From positions 4,111,430 to 4,175,429 of the forward strand of contig NZ_KN676113.1 in NCBI RefSeq assembly GCF_000802185.1: a DNA stretch of 64,000 nt. The letters run 5' to 3'. Position numbers and translations under genes: made by a program. Below the pieces are notes generated by a model. That model did not search any database. It saw only the letters and a program-made list of their open reading frames with translations, and was not told where the DNA came from. The DNA comes from Belnapia sp. F-4-1. GTDB lineage: Bacteria > Pseudomonadota > Alphaproteobacteria > Acetobacterales > Acetobacteraceae. Positions 26,561-36,097 of this stretch are shown one piece after another; positions within the stretch are counted from its first letter, which is position 1; every line of letters begins with the position of its first letter.

Positions 26561-28059
26561 CAGGCGATCTCCACCAGGGCGGCGAAGCGGCCGCGTTCGA
26601 CCAGCGCCTTCACGGCGGCAATGTCGGGCGCCATGGCACGGTCCGCATCCCAGGCGGCGGCAGCCTCCCGCACCAACCCATGCGCCGCCTCGATGGAATG
26701 CGCGCTTTGCAGCGGACGATGGAATTCGAGGCCCTGCGCCGCGGCCAGCAGCTCGATCGAGAGGATGCCGGCCAGGTTGTCCGCCATGTCGTGCAGCCGG
26801 AGCGCGGCGCCGGTCGCCATGCTGACATGGTCCTCCTGGTTGGCGCTGGTCGGGATGCTGTCGGTGCTGCGCGGCACGGCCAGTGCGCGGTTCTCCGCGG
26901 TGAGCGCGGCGGCCGTGACATGCGCGATCATGAAGCCGGAGTTGACGCCGCCATCGCGGACAAGGAAGGCCGGCAGGCCGGAGAGCACCGGATCGGTCAG
27001 CAGGGCGATGCGCCGCTCGCTGATCGCACCGAGTTCGGCGAGCGCCAGCGCCATGGTGTCGGCGGCGAAAGCCACCGGCTCCGCATGGAAATTGCCGCCT
27101 GACAGAACTTCGTCGCCGACAACCAGCGGATTGTCGGTGACCGCATTCGCCTCCCGCTCCAGCACCTGGGCCGCCTGGCCGAGCAGGTCGAGACAGGCGC
27201 CGGCGACCTGGGGCTGGCAGCGCAGCGAATAGGGGTCCTGCACGCGCGGGTCGCCCTCGCGGTGGCTTTCGCGGATCTGGCTGCCGGCGAGCAGCTCGCG
27301 CAGTGCCGCCGCCACGCGGATCTGCCCCGGCTGGCCGCGCAGGGCATGGATGCGTACATCGAAGGGCGTGTCGCTGCCGCGTGCCGCATCGACCGACATG
27401 GCGCCGGCGACGAGCGCCGTCCGCAGCAGGTCCTCCGCGGCGAAGAGGCCGGCGAGCGCCAGCGCGGTGCTCACCTGCGTGCCGTTGAGCAGCGCCAGCC
27501 CCTCCTTCGGGCCGAGGGCGAAGGGTGCGAGTCCGGCCGCCGCCAGCGCCTCCGGTCCCCGCAGGACCCGGTCGCCTTGGAAGGCCTCGCCCTCGCCGAT
27601 GAGAAGCAGTGCCATATGGGCGAGTGGCGCCAGGTCACCCGAGGCGCCGACCGAGCCGCGGGCCGGGATGGCGGGAAGGATGTCGGCCGCGAGCAGGGCC
27701 AACAGCGCCTCGATCACCGCCGGCCGGATGGCGGAAGCGCCGCGCGCCAGCGAGGCCGCCTTCAGCCCGAGCACCAGCCGCACCACCGGCGCCGGCAGCA
27801 GCGGCCCGGTGCCGGCGGCATGGCTGCGGAGCAGGTTCAGCTGCAACTGGGCAAGCTGCGCCGGGCCAATCCGCGTGCCGGCCAGCTTGCCGAAGCCGGT
27901 ATTGACGCCGTAGAGCGCCTCGCCGGTCGCCAGCCGGGCCTCGAGCGCGGTGACGCTCGCCTGCGCCACCGCCTGCCAGCCGGGGGCAAGCTCCAACGCC
28001 TCGCCCTGCATCACGGCCCGCCACTGGCCGAGCCTGGCCTTGCCCGGAATGACCGTCAT
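26560..28059 (-). CDS. hutH: Histidine ammonia-lyase
   Basis: 499 residues. The self-cyclising Ala-Ser-Gly triad that forms the MIO cofactor is in [15 protein letters not shown] (about 140-155). Other family signatures are NTGFGKLA near 55 and [12 protein letters not shown] near 280. It deaminates L-histidine to urocanate. The start MTVIPGKA follows hutU by 18 bases on the minus strand. Convergent evidence from neighbours makes the assignment secure. Confidence 0.96.
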   Translation of the reverse strand: MTVIPGKARLGQWRAVMQGEALELAPGWQAVAQASVTALEARLATGEALYGVNTGFGKLAGTRIGPAQLAQLQLNLLRSHAAGTGPLLPAPVVRLVLGLKAASLARGASAIRPAVIEALLALLAADILPAIPARGSVGASGDLAPLAHMALLLIGEGEAFQGDRVLRGPEALAAAGLAPFALGPKEGLALLNGTQVSTALALAGLFAAEDLLRTALVAGAMSVDAARGSDTPFDVRIHALRGQPGQIRVAAALRELLAGSQIRESHREGDPRVQDPYSLRCQPQVAGACLDLLGQAAQVLEREANAVTDNPLVVGDEVLSGGNFHAEPVAFAADTMALALAELGAISERRIALLTDPVLSGLPAFLVRDGGVNSGFMIAHVTAAALTAENRALAVPRSTDSIPTSANQEDHVSMATGAALRLHDMADNLAGILSIELLAAAQGLEFHRPLQSAHSIEAAHGLVREAAAAWDADRAMAPDIAAVKALVERGRFAALVEIA

Positions 28060-28077
28060 CGCCCCTCCTTCGGCGGA

Positions 28078-29754
28078 TCAGCCAAGGCCCGGCAGATCGA
28101 GCCCATGCTCCCGCGCGCAGTCGATGGCGATCTCGTAGCCCGCATCGGCATGGCGCATCACCCCCGTCGCGGGGTCGTTCCACAGGACGCGCTTCAGCCG
28201 CCGTGCCGCATCCGCGGTGCCGTCGCAGACGATGACCATCCCCGCATGCTGGCTGAATCCCATCCCCACGCCGCCGCCATGATGCAGCGAAACCCAGGTG
28301 GCGCCGGAGGCGGTGTTGAGCAGCGCATTCAGCAGCGGCCAATCGGAGACGGCGTCCGAGCCGTCCCGCATCGCCTCCGTCTCCCGGTTGGGCGAGGCAA
28401 CGCTGCCAGAATCCAGGTGGTCCCGTCCGATGACGACCGGCCCGATCTCGCCGCGCGCCACCATCTTGTTGAAGGCGAGGCCGAGCCGGTCCCGCTGGCC
28501 GAGCCCGACCCAGCAGATCCGCGCCGGCAGGCCCTGGAAGCTGATCCGCGCGCGCGCCATGTCGAGCCAGCGATGCAGGTGCGGGTCATCCGGGATCAGC
28601 TCCCGCACCTTGGCGTCCGTCCTGTAGATGTCCTCCGGGTCGCCGGAGAGCGCCGCCCAGCGGAAGGGACCGATGCCGCGGCAGAAGAGCGGCCGGATAT
28701 AGGCCGGCACGAAGCCCGGGAAGCCGAAGGCGTCCGCCAGCCCCTCCTCCTTCGCCATCTGCCGGATGTTGTTGCCGTAATCGAGCACCTTGGCGCCCAT
28801 CCGCTGGAAATCCAGCATCGCCTGCACATGGGCCACCATGCTGCGCCGCGCGGCGGCGGCGACGGCGGCCGGGTCGCTCTCCCGCTTCGCCGCCCATTCG
28901 GCGAGCGTCCAGCCCGCCGGCAGGTAGCCATTGGCCGGGTCATGCGCCGAGGTCTGGTCGGTGACGATGTCCGGCACGACGCCGCGGCGGACCAGCTCCG
29001 GGAAGACCTCCGCCGCGTTGCCGAGCAGCCCGACGCTGATCGCGCGGCGCTCGGCGCAGGCGGCGCGGATCATGGCCAGCGCCTCATCGAGGTTGTCCGC
29101 CCTGTGGTCGAGGTATTTGGTCTCCAGCCGCTTCTCGATGGAGGAAGGCTGGCATTCGACCGCAAGCACGCAGGCCCCGGCGAAGACGCCCGCCAGCGGC
29201 TGCGCGCCCCCCATGCCGCCGAGGCCGCCGGTCAGGATCCAGCGGCCCGCGAGGTCGCCGCCGAAATGCTGCCGCCCGGCCTCGGCGAAGGTCTCGTAGG
29301 TGCCCTGCACGATCCCCTGGCTGCCGATATAGATCCAGGAGCCGGCCGTCATCTGGCCGTACATCATGAGCCCCTTGCGGTCGAGTTCGGAGAAATGCTC
29401 CCAGCTTGCCCAGCGCGGCACCAGGTTGCTGTTGGCGATCAGCACGCGCGGCGCATCCGCATGGGTCTCGAAGACGCCGACCGGCTTGCCGGACTGCACC
29501 AGCAGCGTCTGGTCCTCGCGCAGGCGGCGCAGGACCTCGACGATGCGCTCGTAGCTGGCCCAGTCGCGCGCGGCGCGGCCGATGCCGCCATAGACGACGA
29601 GCTCGCCCGGCCGCTCCGCGACCTCGGCATCGAGGTTGTTCATCAGCATCCGCAGCGGCGCTTCCGTCGTCCAGTGCAGGGCGGAGCGGTCGAGCCCGCG
29701 CGGCGCGCGGATCGCGGGAGAATTGCGCAGCCGTGAGTTCGTCAGGTCGGTCAT
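28078..29754 (-). CDS. hutU: Urocanate hydratase
   Basis: 558 residues, the usual urocanase length. NAD+-binding and active-site blocks are evident: [47 protein letters not shown] and [17 protein letters not shown]. It converts urocanate to imidazolone-5-propanoate. The frame is open 34 codons upstream, but ATG 29754 ([20 protein letters not shown]) gives the standard N-terminus. First gene of the minus-strand hut unit. A long plus-strand frame antisense to it is only a high-GC shadow. Confidence 0.96.
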   Translation of the reverse strand: MTDLTNSRLRNSPAIRAPRGLDRSALHWTTEAPLRMLMNNLDAEVAERPGELVVYGGIGRAARDWASYERIVEVLRRLREDQTLLVQSGKPVGVFETHADAPRVLIANSNLVPRWASWEHFSELDRKGLMMYGQMTAGSWIYIGSQGIVQGTYETFAEAGRQHFGGDLAGRWILTGGLGGMGGAQPLAGVFAGACVLAVECQPSSIEKRLETKYLDHRADNLDEALAMIRAACAERRAISVGLLGNAAEVFPELVRRGVVPDIVTDQTSAHDPANGYLPAGWTLAEWAAKRESDPAAVAAAARRSMVAHVQAMLDFQRMGAKVLDYGNNIRQMAKEEGLADAFGFPGFVPAYIRPLFCRGIGPFRWAALSGDPEDIYRTDAKVRELIPDDPHLHRWLDMARARISFQGLPARICWVGLGQRDRLGLAFNKMVARGEIGPVVIGRDHLDSGSVASPNRETEAMRDGSDAVSDWPLLNALLNTASGATWVSLHHGGGVGMGFSQHAGMVIVCDGTADAARRLKRVLWNDPATGVMRHADAGYEIAIDCAREHGLDLPGLG

Positions 29755-29827
29755 TGCCTGATGATAAGCCGATCGGCTCTCCGCGTCAGCCATCCCGCCG
29801 CTATGGCCCGAGGCACAGCAACAGTGT

Positions 29828-30526
29828 TCACCGGTTGGGGAAGAACCGCCGGGCAAGGTCCAACAGCAGCCAGCAGCCCATCGCCCAGGCAGCGCCGAGG
29901 CACCAGCCGGCCAGCACGTCGCTTGGCCAGTGCACGCCGAGATAGACCCGGCTGCCGCCGACCACCAGCGTCAGCAGCACCGCGGCGGCGAGGATGTAGC
30001 CGCGCTCCCGGCGCCGCTCGGCCCCTCCGGCCAGGAGGGCGCCCAGGGTGAGGAAGCCGACGGCCGAGAGCATGGCATGGCCGCTCGGGAAGCTGCTCGT
30101 CTCCACCTCGACCAGGTGCGCGACGAGGCTCGGCCTCGGCCGGTCGAAGCCGTGCTTCAGCAGGGTATTCAGCAGCAGCCCGCCGGGCAGGGCGAGCAGC
30201 ATCAGCGTGACGGAGCGCCATCGCCGCCGCAGCACCAGCCACCCCAGCGCCACCAGTGAAAGCAGGCCGAGGACCGGGATGCCGCCGAGAGCAGTGAGGT
30301 CCCGCATCGTCAGCTCGAGCCAGGGCGGGCCGAGCGGGTCTGCCGGGTCGGCCGGGTTGCGTAGCGCCAGCAGCACGGCCTCGTCGATGTGGCGACCTTC
30401 GCCCTCCAGCACCTCCATCAGCTCGAGGAAGCCGAACAACCCGCCAGCGCAAACCGCAAGCGCCAGCAGCGGCACCATTTGGCCAAGGCGCAGGGGCAAG
30501 GGGCGGGGTTCGGCGGGACCGGGCAT
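29828..30526 (-). CDS. PAP2-family membrane phosphatase
   Basis: 232 residues with about six hydrophobic segments and the three phosphatase motifs: [15 protein letters not shown] and [13 protein letters not shown]. Family members dephosphorylate lipid phosphates such as undecaprenyl pyrophosphate or phosphatidic acid at the periplasmic face. The ATG at 30526 sits 93 bases from the divergent lipid-kinase gene start, suggesting shared control of lipid phosphate turnover. Confidence 0.88.
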   Translation of the reverse strand: MPGPAEPRPLPLRLGQMVPLLALAVCAGGLFGFLELMEVLEGEGRHIDEAVLLALRNPADPADPLGPPWLELTMRDLTALGGIPVLGLLSLVALGWLVLRRRWRSVTLMLLALPGGLLLNTLLKHGFDRPRPSLVAHLVEVETSSFPSGHAMLSAVGFLTLGALLAGGAERRRERGYILAAAVLLTLVVGGSRVYLGVHWPSDVLAGWCLGAAWAMGCWLLLDLARRFFPNR

Positions 30527-30619
30527 GCGGCATCGTTCCGTGATATCGATCCGCAGGCAACCTCCGGCCGCCTCGCCGGTTGCATCGCCGCAACAGGTCG
30601 AAGCCGGGACATTCCGATA

Positions 30620-31522
30620 ATGCATGACCAGGGCCGTGCTCTGCTGATCGTGAACCGCCAGGCGCGCCGCGGCGCCGAAGCGGTGGAGGCGGCGCATGAC
30701 GCGCTGGAGATGGCGGGCCTCTCCGTCGCCCGCTTCGAGACACCGCCCAGCATGGGCTGCGCCGAGGCCGTCACCTCCGGCCTCGCCCGCTTCGGCACGG
30801 AGGCGGGGGGCATCGACCGCATCGTCATCGGCGGTGGCGACGGCACCCTGAACGGCGCCATCCCCGGCCTGCTGAAGGCGGGGCTGCCCTTCGGCATCCT
30901 GCCCCTCGGCACGGCGAACGACCTTGCGCGGAGCCTCGGCATCCCGCTCGAGCTGGAGGCGGCGGCGCAGGTCATCGCCACGGAGCAGCCGCGGCCGGTC
31001 GATCTCGGCGAGGTCAACGGGCACCGCTACTTCAACGTCGCCAGCGTCGGATTCAGCGCGGAACTGGCGGGCGAGCTGAAGGCCGAGGCGAAGCAGCGCT
31101 GGGGTACCTTCGGCTATGGCATCGCCGCATTTCGCCTGCTGCGCCGCGCCCGGCCCTTCACCGCGACGCTGATCCATGACGGCCAGGTACGGCGGGTAAA
31201 GACCATCCAGGTCTCGGTCGGCAACGGCCGGCACTATGGTGGCGGAATGACCATCGCCGAGGATGCGCGGCCGGATGACGGCCTGTTCGACGTCTACAGC
31301 CTCGAGGTCGCGCACTGGTGGCGGCTGGTGGCGCTGATTCCCTGGCTGCGCAGCGGCACCCAGGGCCGCTGGCACGATGTCCGCGCCTTCCGCACCACTG
31401 GGCTGGAGCTGCGGACGCGGAAGCCTCGGCCCGTCAACACGGATGGCGAGCTGACGACGCATACGCCGGCCATCTTCCGCCTGCACCGGGCGGCGCTGCG
31501 GGTCTTCGCGCCGCCGGGGTGA
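30620..31522 (+). CDS. Diacylglycerol/lipid kinase (YegS/DagK-like)
   Basis: 300 residues with the lipid-kinase catalytic domain: nucleotide site VIGGGDGTLN (about 70-79), ILPLGTANDLARSLGIP, and the C-terminal beta-sandwich ending ARPDDGLFDVYSLE and RPVNTDGEL. It phosphorylates diacylglycerol-like lipids at the inner membrane. ATG 30620 gives the family N-terminus (MHDQGRALLIVNRQARRG). It is divergent from the PAP2 phosphatase and 17 bases before hutF. Confidence 0.88.
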   Translation: MHDQGRALLIVNRQARRGAEAVEAAHDALEMAGLSVARFETPPSMGCAEAVTSGLARFGTEAGGIDRIVIGGGDGTLNGAIPGLLKAGLPFGILPLGTANDLARSLGIPLELEAAAQVIATEQPRPVDLGEVNGHRYFNVASVGFSAELAGELKAEAKQRWGTFGYGIAAFRLLRRARPFTATLIHDGQVRRVKTIQVSVGNGRHYGGGMTIAEDARPDDGLFDVYSLEVAHWWRLVALIPWLRSGTQGRWHDVRAFRTTGLELRTRKPRPVNTDGELTTHTPAIFRLHRAALRVFAPPG

Positions 31523-31539
31523 GGGGCCATGATGCCCCG

Positions 31540-32898
31540 ATGCCCGACTTCCACGCCCCCGCCGCCCTGCTGCCCGACGGATGGGCGGCGGATGTCCTCA
31601 TCGCCGCCGATGCCGCCGGCACCATCACCGCCGTCACCCCCGGCACGGCGCCGGGCGCGGCGCGGCGCCTGCACGGCGCGCTGATCCCCGGCCTGCCGAA
31701 CCTCCACTCCCACAGTTTCCAGCGCGCCATGGCGGGGGCGACGGAACGGCGCAGCCCGGAAGGGCAGGACAGCTTCTGGTCCTGGCGCGAGGTGATGTAC
31801 CGCTTCGGCGAGCGCCTCGGCCCGGAGGAGGCGGAGGCGATCGCCGCCCAGCTCCAGGTTGAGCTGCTGGAAGGCGGCTTCACCAGCCTCGCCGAATTCC
31901 ACTACCTGCACCACCAGCCGGACGGGGCGCCCTATGCCGAGCCCGCCGAGATGGCGCTGCGCAACCTCGCCGCCGCCCGCCGCACTGGAATCGGGCTGAC
32001 CCTGCTGCCGGTGCTCTACCGGCATGGCGGCATCTTCGGCCGCCCGCCCGCGCCGGGGCAGCGGCGCTTTCTCAACGACCTCGATGCGTATCTGCGGATT
32101 GTCGAGGCGTGCCGCCTGGCGGTGGCGGGCGACCCGCAGGCGGCGGTCGGCCTCGCCCCGCACAGCCTGCGCGCGGTGACGCCGGAGATGCTGGCGGCAG
32201 TGGCAACCGAGGCCGGCCCGCTGCACATCCACATCGCCGAGCAGCAGCGCGAGGTGGCGGAATGCCTGCTCGCCACCGGCGCCCGCCCGGTGCAGTGGCT
32301 GCTCGACAACGCGCCGGTCGATGACCGCTGGTGCCTGATCCATGCGACCCACATGAACCCCGCCGAGACGGCGGCGCTCGCCGCGACCGGCGCCGTCGCC
32401 GGCCTCTGCCCGACCACCGAGGCCTCGCTCGGCGACGGCTTCTTCCCACTGCCCGCCTGGCTCGCCGCCGGCGGCCGCTTCGGCGTCGGCACCGACAGCC
32501 ATGTCGGCACCGCCGCCCGCGACGAGCTCCGCCTGCTGGAAACCGGCCAGCGCCTGCTGCTGCAATCCCGCGCGGTCGCCGCGAGCGAGGCGCTGCCGCA
32601 TCCCGGCCGCTTCCTGCTGGACGGCGTGCTGGCCGGCGGCGCCATCGCCTGCGGCCGCCCGGTCGGCGCCATCGCCTCAGGCCGCCGCTGCGACCTGCTG
32701 GAACTCGATACGGATCACCCCCTGCTCGCCGGCCATGCAGGCGACGGCCTGCTGGATGCCTGGGTCTTCTCCGGCCAGGCCAACCCGATCCGCACCGTCA
32801 TCGTGGGCGGCCGACCGGTGGTGGAGGGCGGGCGGCACGTCGAGGCGGAGGCGATCGCCGCTACTTACGGGCAGGTCATGCGCCGCCTCCTGACCTGA
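31540..32898 (+). CDS. hutF: Formimidoylglutamate deiminase
   Basis: 452-residue amidohydrolase. Metal-binding HSHSFQR in LPNLHSHSFQRAMAG (about 55), the long loop SFWSWREVMYRFGERL typical of HutF, His in HIHIAEQQREV, HATHMN, and Asp in GTDSHVGT. It deiminates N-formimidoyl-L-glutamate to N-formylglutamate, the branch of histidine breakdown needing HutG next. HutG is not in this window. The ATG at 31540 is used because the frame upstream runs through the kinase gene. Confidence 0.95.
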   Translation: MPDFHAPAALLPDGWAADVLIAADAAGTITAVTPGTAPGAARRLHGALIPGLPNLHSHSFQRAMAGATERRSPEGQDSFWSWREVMYRFGERLGPEEAEAIAAQLQVELLEGGFTSLAEFHYLHHQPDGAPYAEPAEMALRNLAAARRTGIGLTLLPVLYRHGGIFGRPPAPGQRRFLNDLDAYLRIVEACRLAVAGDPQAAVGLAPHSLRAVTPEMLAAVATEAGPLHIHIAEQQREVAECLLATGARPVQWLLDNAPVDDRWCLIHATHMNPAETAALAATGAVAGLCPTTEASLGDGFFPLPAWLAAGGRFGVGTDSHVGTAARDELRLLETGQRLLLQSRAVAASEALPHPGRFLLDGVLAGGAIACGRPVGAIASGRRCDLLELDTDHPLLAGHAGDGLLDAWVFSGQANPIRTVIVGGRPVVEGGRHVEAEAIAATYGQVMRRLLT

Positions 32899-32930
32899 CG
32901 TTCCGGGCCCGCGTCCCCATCTGATGGGGG

Positions 32931-33986
32931 ATGGCCGCCCCGCTCCTCGACATCCGCCGCATCTATCTCGAACCCGCGGCGGCCGCCCTGCCGCGCGGCC
33001 AGGCGGTCGTCGCCCGCTTCCCCGATGCCGAGCGCATCGAGGTCGCCTCCCACTGGCGCATCCCCGAATTGCGCGAGGCCGAGCCGGAGGACTACCTCCG
33101 CCCCAAGCGCGAGGTGCTCGTCCTCGGCGTGAAGAAGGGCCTTCCCTTCCGCCCCAACGGCCGCAGCGCCGACTTCATCGCGCCCTCCAGCTCCAATGGC
33201 TGCGCCATGGCCTGCGCCTATTGCTACGTCGCCCGCCGCAAGGGCCACGCCAACCCGATCACCGTCTTCGCCAATATCGAGCAGATCATGGCCGCCACCG
33301 CCCGCCACGCCGCCAAGCAGGGGCCGAAGCCGGAGCCGAACCAGGTCGACCCGCGCGACTGGGTCTACGACCTCGGCGAGAACGGCGATCTCTCGGTCGA
33401 TGCGCTCATCTCCGACAATGTCCGCGACCTCGTCGCCCTCTTCCGCACCCTGCCCAACGCCAAGGGCAGCTTCGCCACCAAGGGCGTCACCCCAGCGCTG
33501 CTCGGCTACGACCCGCAGGGCCGCACCCGCATCCGCATGTCGCTGATGCCGCATGGCATGGCGAAGCTGCTCGATGTCCGCGCCCCCTCCATCGCCGAGC
33601 GCATGGCCTTCGTCCCCGAGCTGCACCGCGCCGGCTACGAAGTTCATCTCAACTTCTCTCCCGTCGTGCTGCACGAGGGATGGGAGGCGGAATGGACCGC
33701 GCTCTTCGCGGAACTCGACGCCGTGCTGCCCGCTGCGGTGAAGCAGCAACTGGCCGCCGAGATCATCATGCTGACCCACAACGAGGCGCTGCACGACGTC
33801 AACCTCGCCTGGCACCCGAAGGCCGAGGAGATGCTCTGGCGCCCCGACATCCAGGAGGAGAAGCGCTCCGAGGCGGGCGGGGTGAACCTCCGCTACCGCA
33901 CCGGCTGGAAGGGCCGCTGGCTCGCCCGCTTCCAGGCGCTCCTCGCGCGGCACATGCCCTATTGCCGGGTGCGCTATGCCTTTTGA
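32931..33986 (+). CDS. Spore photoproduct lyase-like radical SAM protein, first of a pair
   Basis: 351 residues. The 4Fe-4S/SAM motif CxxxCxxC is in NGCAMACAYCYVARRKG (about 90). The middle has FATKGVTP and TRIRMSLMP, and the C-terminal barrel resembles spore photoproduct lyase, but the position matching the lyase hydrogen-donor Cys (FExSCxSD in Bacillus SplB) reads GENGDLSVD, without Cys. It probably performs related radical chemistry on nucleic acid, but function is unknown. ATG 32931 follows a GGGGGATGGCC context. Its stop overlaps the next gene by 11 bases, so they are co-translated. Confidence 0.8.
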   Translation: MAAPLLDIRRIYLEPAAAALPRGQAVVARFPDAERIEVASHWRIPELREAEPEDYLRPKREVLVLGVKKGLPFRPNGRSADFIAPSSSNGCAMACAYCYVARRKGHANPITVFANIEQIMAATARHAAKQGPKPEPNQVDPRDWVYDLGENGDLSVDALISDNVRDLVALFRTLPNAKGSFATKGVTPALLGYDPQGRTRIRMSLMPHGMAKLLDVRAPSIAERMAFVPELHRAGYEVHLNFSPVVLHEGWEAEWTALFAELDAVLPAAVKQQLAAEIIMLTHNEALHDVNLAWHPKAEEMLWRPDIQEEKRSEAGGVNLRYRTGWKGRWLARFQALLARHMPYCRVRYAF

Positions 33987-35037
33987 CGCCGCCCCACCGC
34001 GCCTCTGGGTGCCGAAGCGCGTCCTGGCGACGCCCGCCGCCCTCGCCTGGCCGGAAGGCGCCGCCATGGCCGAGCGCGCCGCCGCCCTCGGCGCCGAGCT
34101 GGTCTGGCTGAAGTCCGACCGCCTCACCGGCCTGCCCGACACCTACCGCGACGCCAAGACGACCCTCGCTTTGGTCGTCGCCCCGCCGAGCAAGCGCCGC
34201 CCCCAGCCCATCCCGCCGAGCGCCGACTTCCGCTTCGACCTCGCCGCCGGCTGCCCGGCGCATTGCCAGTACTGCTACCTCGCCGGCTCGCTCGCCGGCC
34301 CGCCCATCATCCGCGCCTATGCCAACCTGCCCGAGATCCTGGCGGAATTGCCCCCGCTGCTCGGCCAGGGCCGCGTCACCTCGACCGATGCGGCGAGGGT
34401 AGGGGAGGGCACCACCTTCGAATGCTCCTGCTACACCGACCCGCTGGCGCTCGAGCACATCACCGGCGCGCTCGCCACCGCCATCCGCCGTTTCGGCGAA
34501 TGGGAGGCGCCCGTGCAGCTCCGCTTCACCACCAAATACGATGCGGTGGAGCCGCTGCTCGGCCTGCCGCACAACCGCCGCACGCGCATCCGCTTCTCGC
34601 TGAACGCCGCCGGCGCCGAGCGCTTCGAGGGCGGCGCGCCGCGCATGCCGGCCCGGCTCGGCGCGATGCGGCGGATGGCCGAGGCCGGCTACCGCATCGG
34701 CCTCACCATCGCACCGATCCTCCCCATCCCCGGCTGGGAGGCGCAGTACGACCGGCTCCTGGCGGACTGCGCCGCGGCGCTCGACGGCATCCCCGACCCT
34801 GACCTCACCGTCGAGCTCATCACCCACCGCTTCACCGAGTCCTCGCGCAAGATCCTACGCGACTGGTATCCCGGCAGCCGCCTCGAGATGGAGGATGCTA
34901 GCCGCAGCCGGAAGACCACCAAATTCGGCGGCATCAAATACGTCTTCCCGCGCGAGCAGATGGCCGCCCTCCGGCGCGGGATCGAAGCGAGCCTCGCCCG
35001 CCACCTGCCCCAGGCCCGCCGCCTTTACTGGACCTGA
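33976..35037 (+). CDS. Spore photoproduct lyase family protein (SplB-like), second of a pair
   Basis: 353 residues. The radical SAM CxxxCxxC is in GCPAHCQYCYLAGS (about 95). TTFECSCYTDPLALEHITG aligns with the segment holding the SplB hydrogen-donor Cys and keeps a Cys. RFTTKYDAVEPLL, RTRIRFSLN, TIAPILPIPGWE, ELITHRFT and TTKFGGIKYVF also match SplB landmarks in order. SplB repairs 5-thyminyl-5,6-dihydrothymine in spores; here the host does not look spore-forming, so the substrate may be another UV lesion. Orientation and overlap with the first gene suggest a joint function. Confidence 0.82.
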   Translation: MPFDAAPPRLWVPKRVLATPAALAWPEGAAMAERAAALGAELVWLKSDRLTGLPDTYRDAKTTLALVVAPPSKRRPQPIPPSADFRFDLAAGCPAHCQYCYLAGSLAGPPIIRAYANLPEILAELPPLLGQGRVTSTDAARVGEGTTFECSCYTDPLALEHITGALATAIRRFGEWEAPVQLRFTTKYDAVEPLLGLPHNRRTRIRFSLNAAGAERFEGGAPRMPARLGAMRRMAEAGYRIGLTIAPILPIPGWEAQYDRLLADCAAALDGIPDPDLTVELITHRFTESSRKILRDWYPGSRLEMEDASRSRKTTKFGGIKYVFPREQMAALRRGIEASLARHLPQARRLYWT

Positions 35038-35112
35038 GCCGCCACCCCCTGCCATAACGCAGCCGGGAAGAACGCCCGCTCCACGGCACACCTGCAACCA
35101 GGGAGGAGCGGC

Positions 35113-36093
35113 ATGCACCGCCTCGTCACCGCGGCCCTCGCCGCGCTCATCGCCATGTCCGCGCCCGCGCTGGCGCAGACTCGCTGGGTCATGGCCACCG
35201 CCTATCCGGACGCCAATTTCCACACCCAGACCGTCCGCGCCTTCCTCGCCGATATCGAGGCCGCGGCGCCCGGCAAGCTCGCCGTCCAGCTCCACAGCAA
35301 TGCCTCGCTGATGCCGCTGACGCAGATCAAGCGCGGCGTGCAGACCGGCCAGATCCAGCTCGGCGAATTCCTCCTCGGCGCCTATGGCAACGAGGACCCG
35401 ATCTACGAGGTCGACTTCATCCCCTTCCTCGCCAGCAATTGGACCGAGGGGAGGGCGCTCGGCCAGGCGATCGAGCCCGCCATCCGCGCCCGGCTGGAGC
35501 GCCAGGGTCTCACCGCCCTCTACATGGTCCCCTGGCCAAGCCAGGCCCTCTACAGCCGCACCGAGTTGCGCAGCGTGGAGGACCTCCGCGGCAGCCGCTT
35601 CCGCGCCCAGACGCCGATCATCGCCCGCATGGCGGAGCTACTCGGCGCGACGCCGGTGCTGGTCCAGGCGGCCGACATCCCGCAGGCCTTCGCCACCGGC
35701 ATCGTCAACGCCATGGTGACGAGCGCGCAGACCGGCGTCGACAGCGCCGCCTGGGACTATTCGAAATACTTCTACAACATCGGCTTCACCCTGACCCGCA
35801 ACGTGGTCGTGGCGAATACCCGCGCCCTCCGCTCGCTCGACGCGGCGACCCAGGCCGCCATCGCCGCCGCCGCCGAGCGCGCCGCAGCCCGCGGCCTGGA
35901 AGCCTCCCAGGCCTCCGAGCGCGAGATGACGGCCCGCCTCCAGGCCCATGGCATGCAGGCCCCGGCGCCGAGCGAGACCCTCATGTCCGGCCTCCGCGCC
36001 ATCGGCGCGAAGCAGGAGGAAGAATGGCTCGCCAAGGCCGGTCCCGACGGGCGGGCGATGCTGGAGCGCTACCGCGCCCTGCTGCGTCCGTAG
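35113..36093 (+). CDS. TRAP transporter periplasmic receptor (DctP family)
   Basis: 326 residues: cleaved signal MHRLVTAALAALIAMSAPALAQ, then the DctP fold: GEFLLGAYGNEDPIYEVDFIPF, the ligand-Arg region LRGSRFRAQTP (about 155-165), FATGIVNAMVTSAQTGVDS, and a C-terminal helix. Such receptors bind carboxylates and hand them to a DctQM membrane pair. No DctQ or DctM gene lies next to it, so it is an orphan receptor here. A GGGAGGAGCGGC leader precedes the ATG. Confidence 0.88.
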   Translation: MHRLVTAALAALIAMSAPALAQTRWVMATAYPDANFHTQTVRAFLADIEAAAPGKLAVQLHSNASLMPLTQIKRGVQTGQIQLGEFLLGAYGNEDPIYEVDFIPFLASNWTEGRALGQAIEPAIRARLERQGLTALYMVPWPSQALYSRTELRSVEDLRGSRFRAQTPIIARMAELLGATPVLVQAADIPQAFATGIVNAMVTSAQTGVDSAAWDYSKYFYNIGFTLTRNVVVANTRALRSLDAATQAAIAAAAERAAARGLEASQASEREMTARLQAHGMQAPAPSETLMSGLRAIGAKQEEEWLAKAGPDGRAMLERYRALLRP

Positions 36094-36097
36094 CGGC

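Noticed and set aside
27262-29736. 824-codon plus-strand frame antisense to hutH and hutU
   Set aside because: Composition is Arg/Ala/Gly/His/Gln-rich with no domains; hutU and hutH are unmistakable on the other strand. A high-GC antisense shadow.
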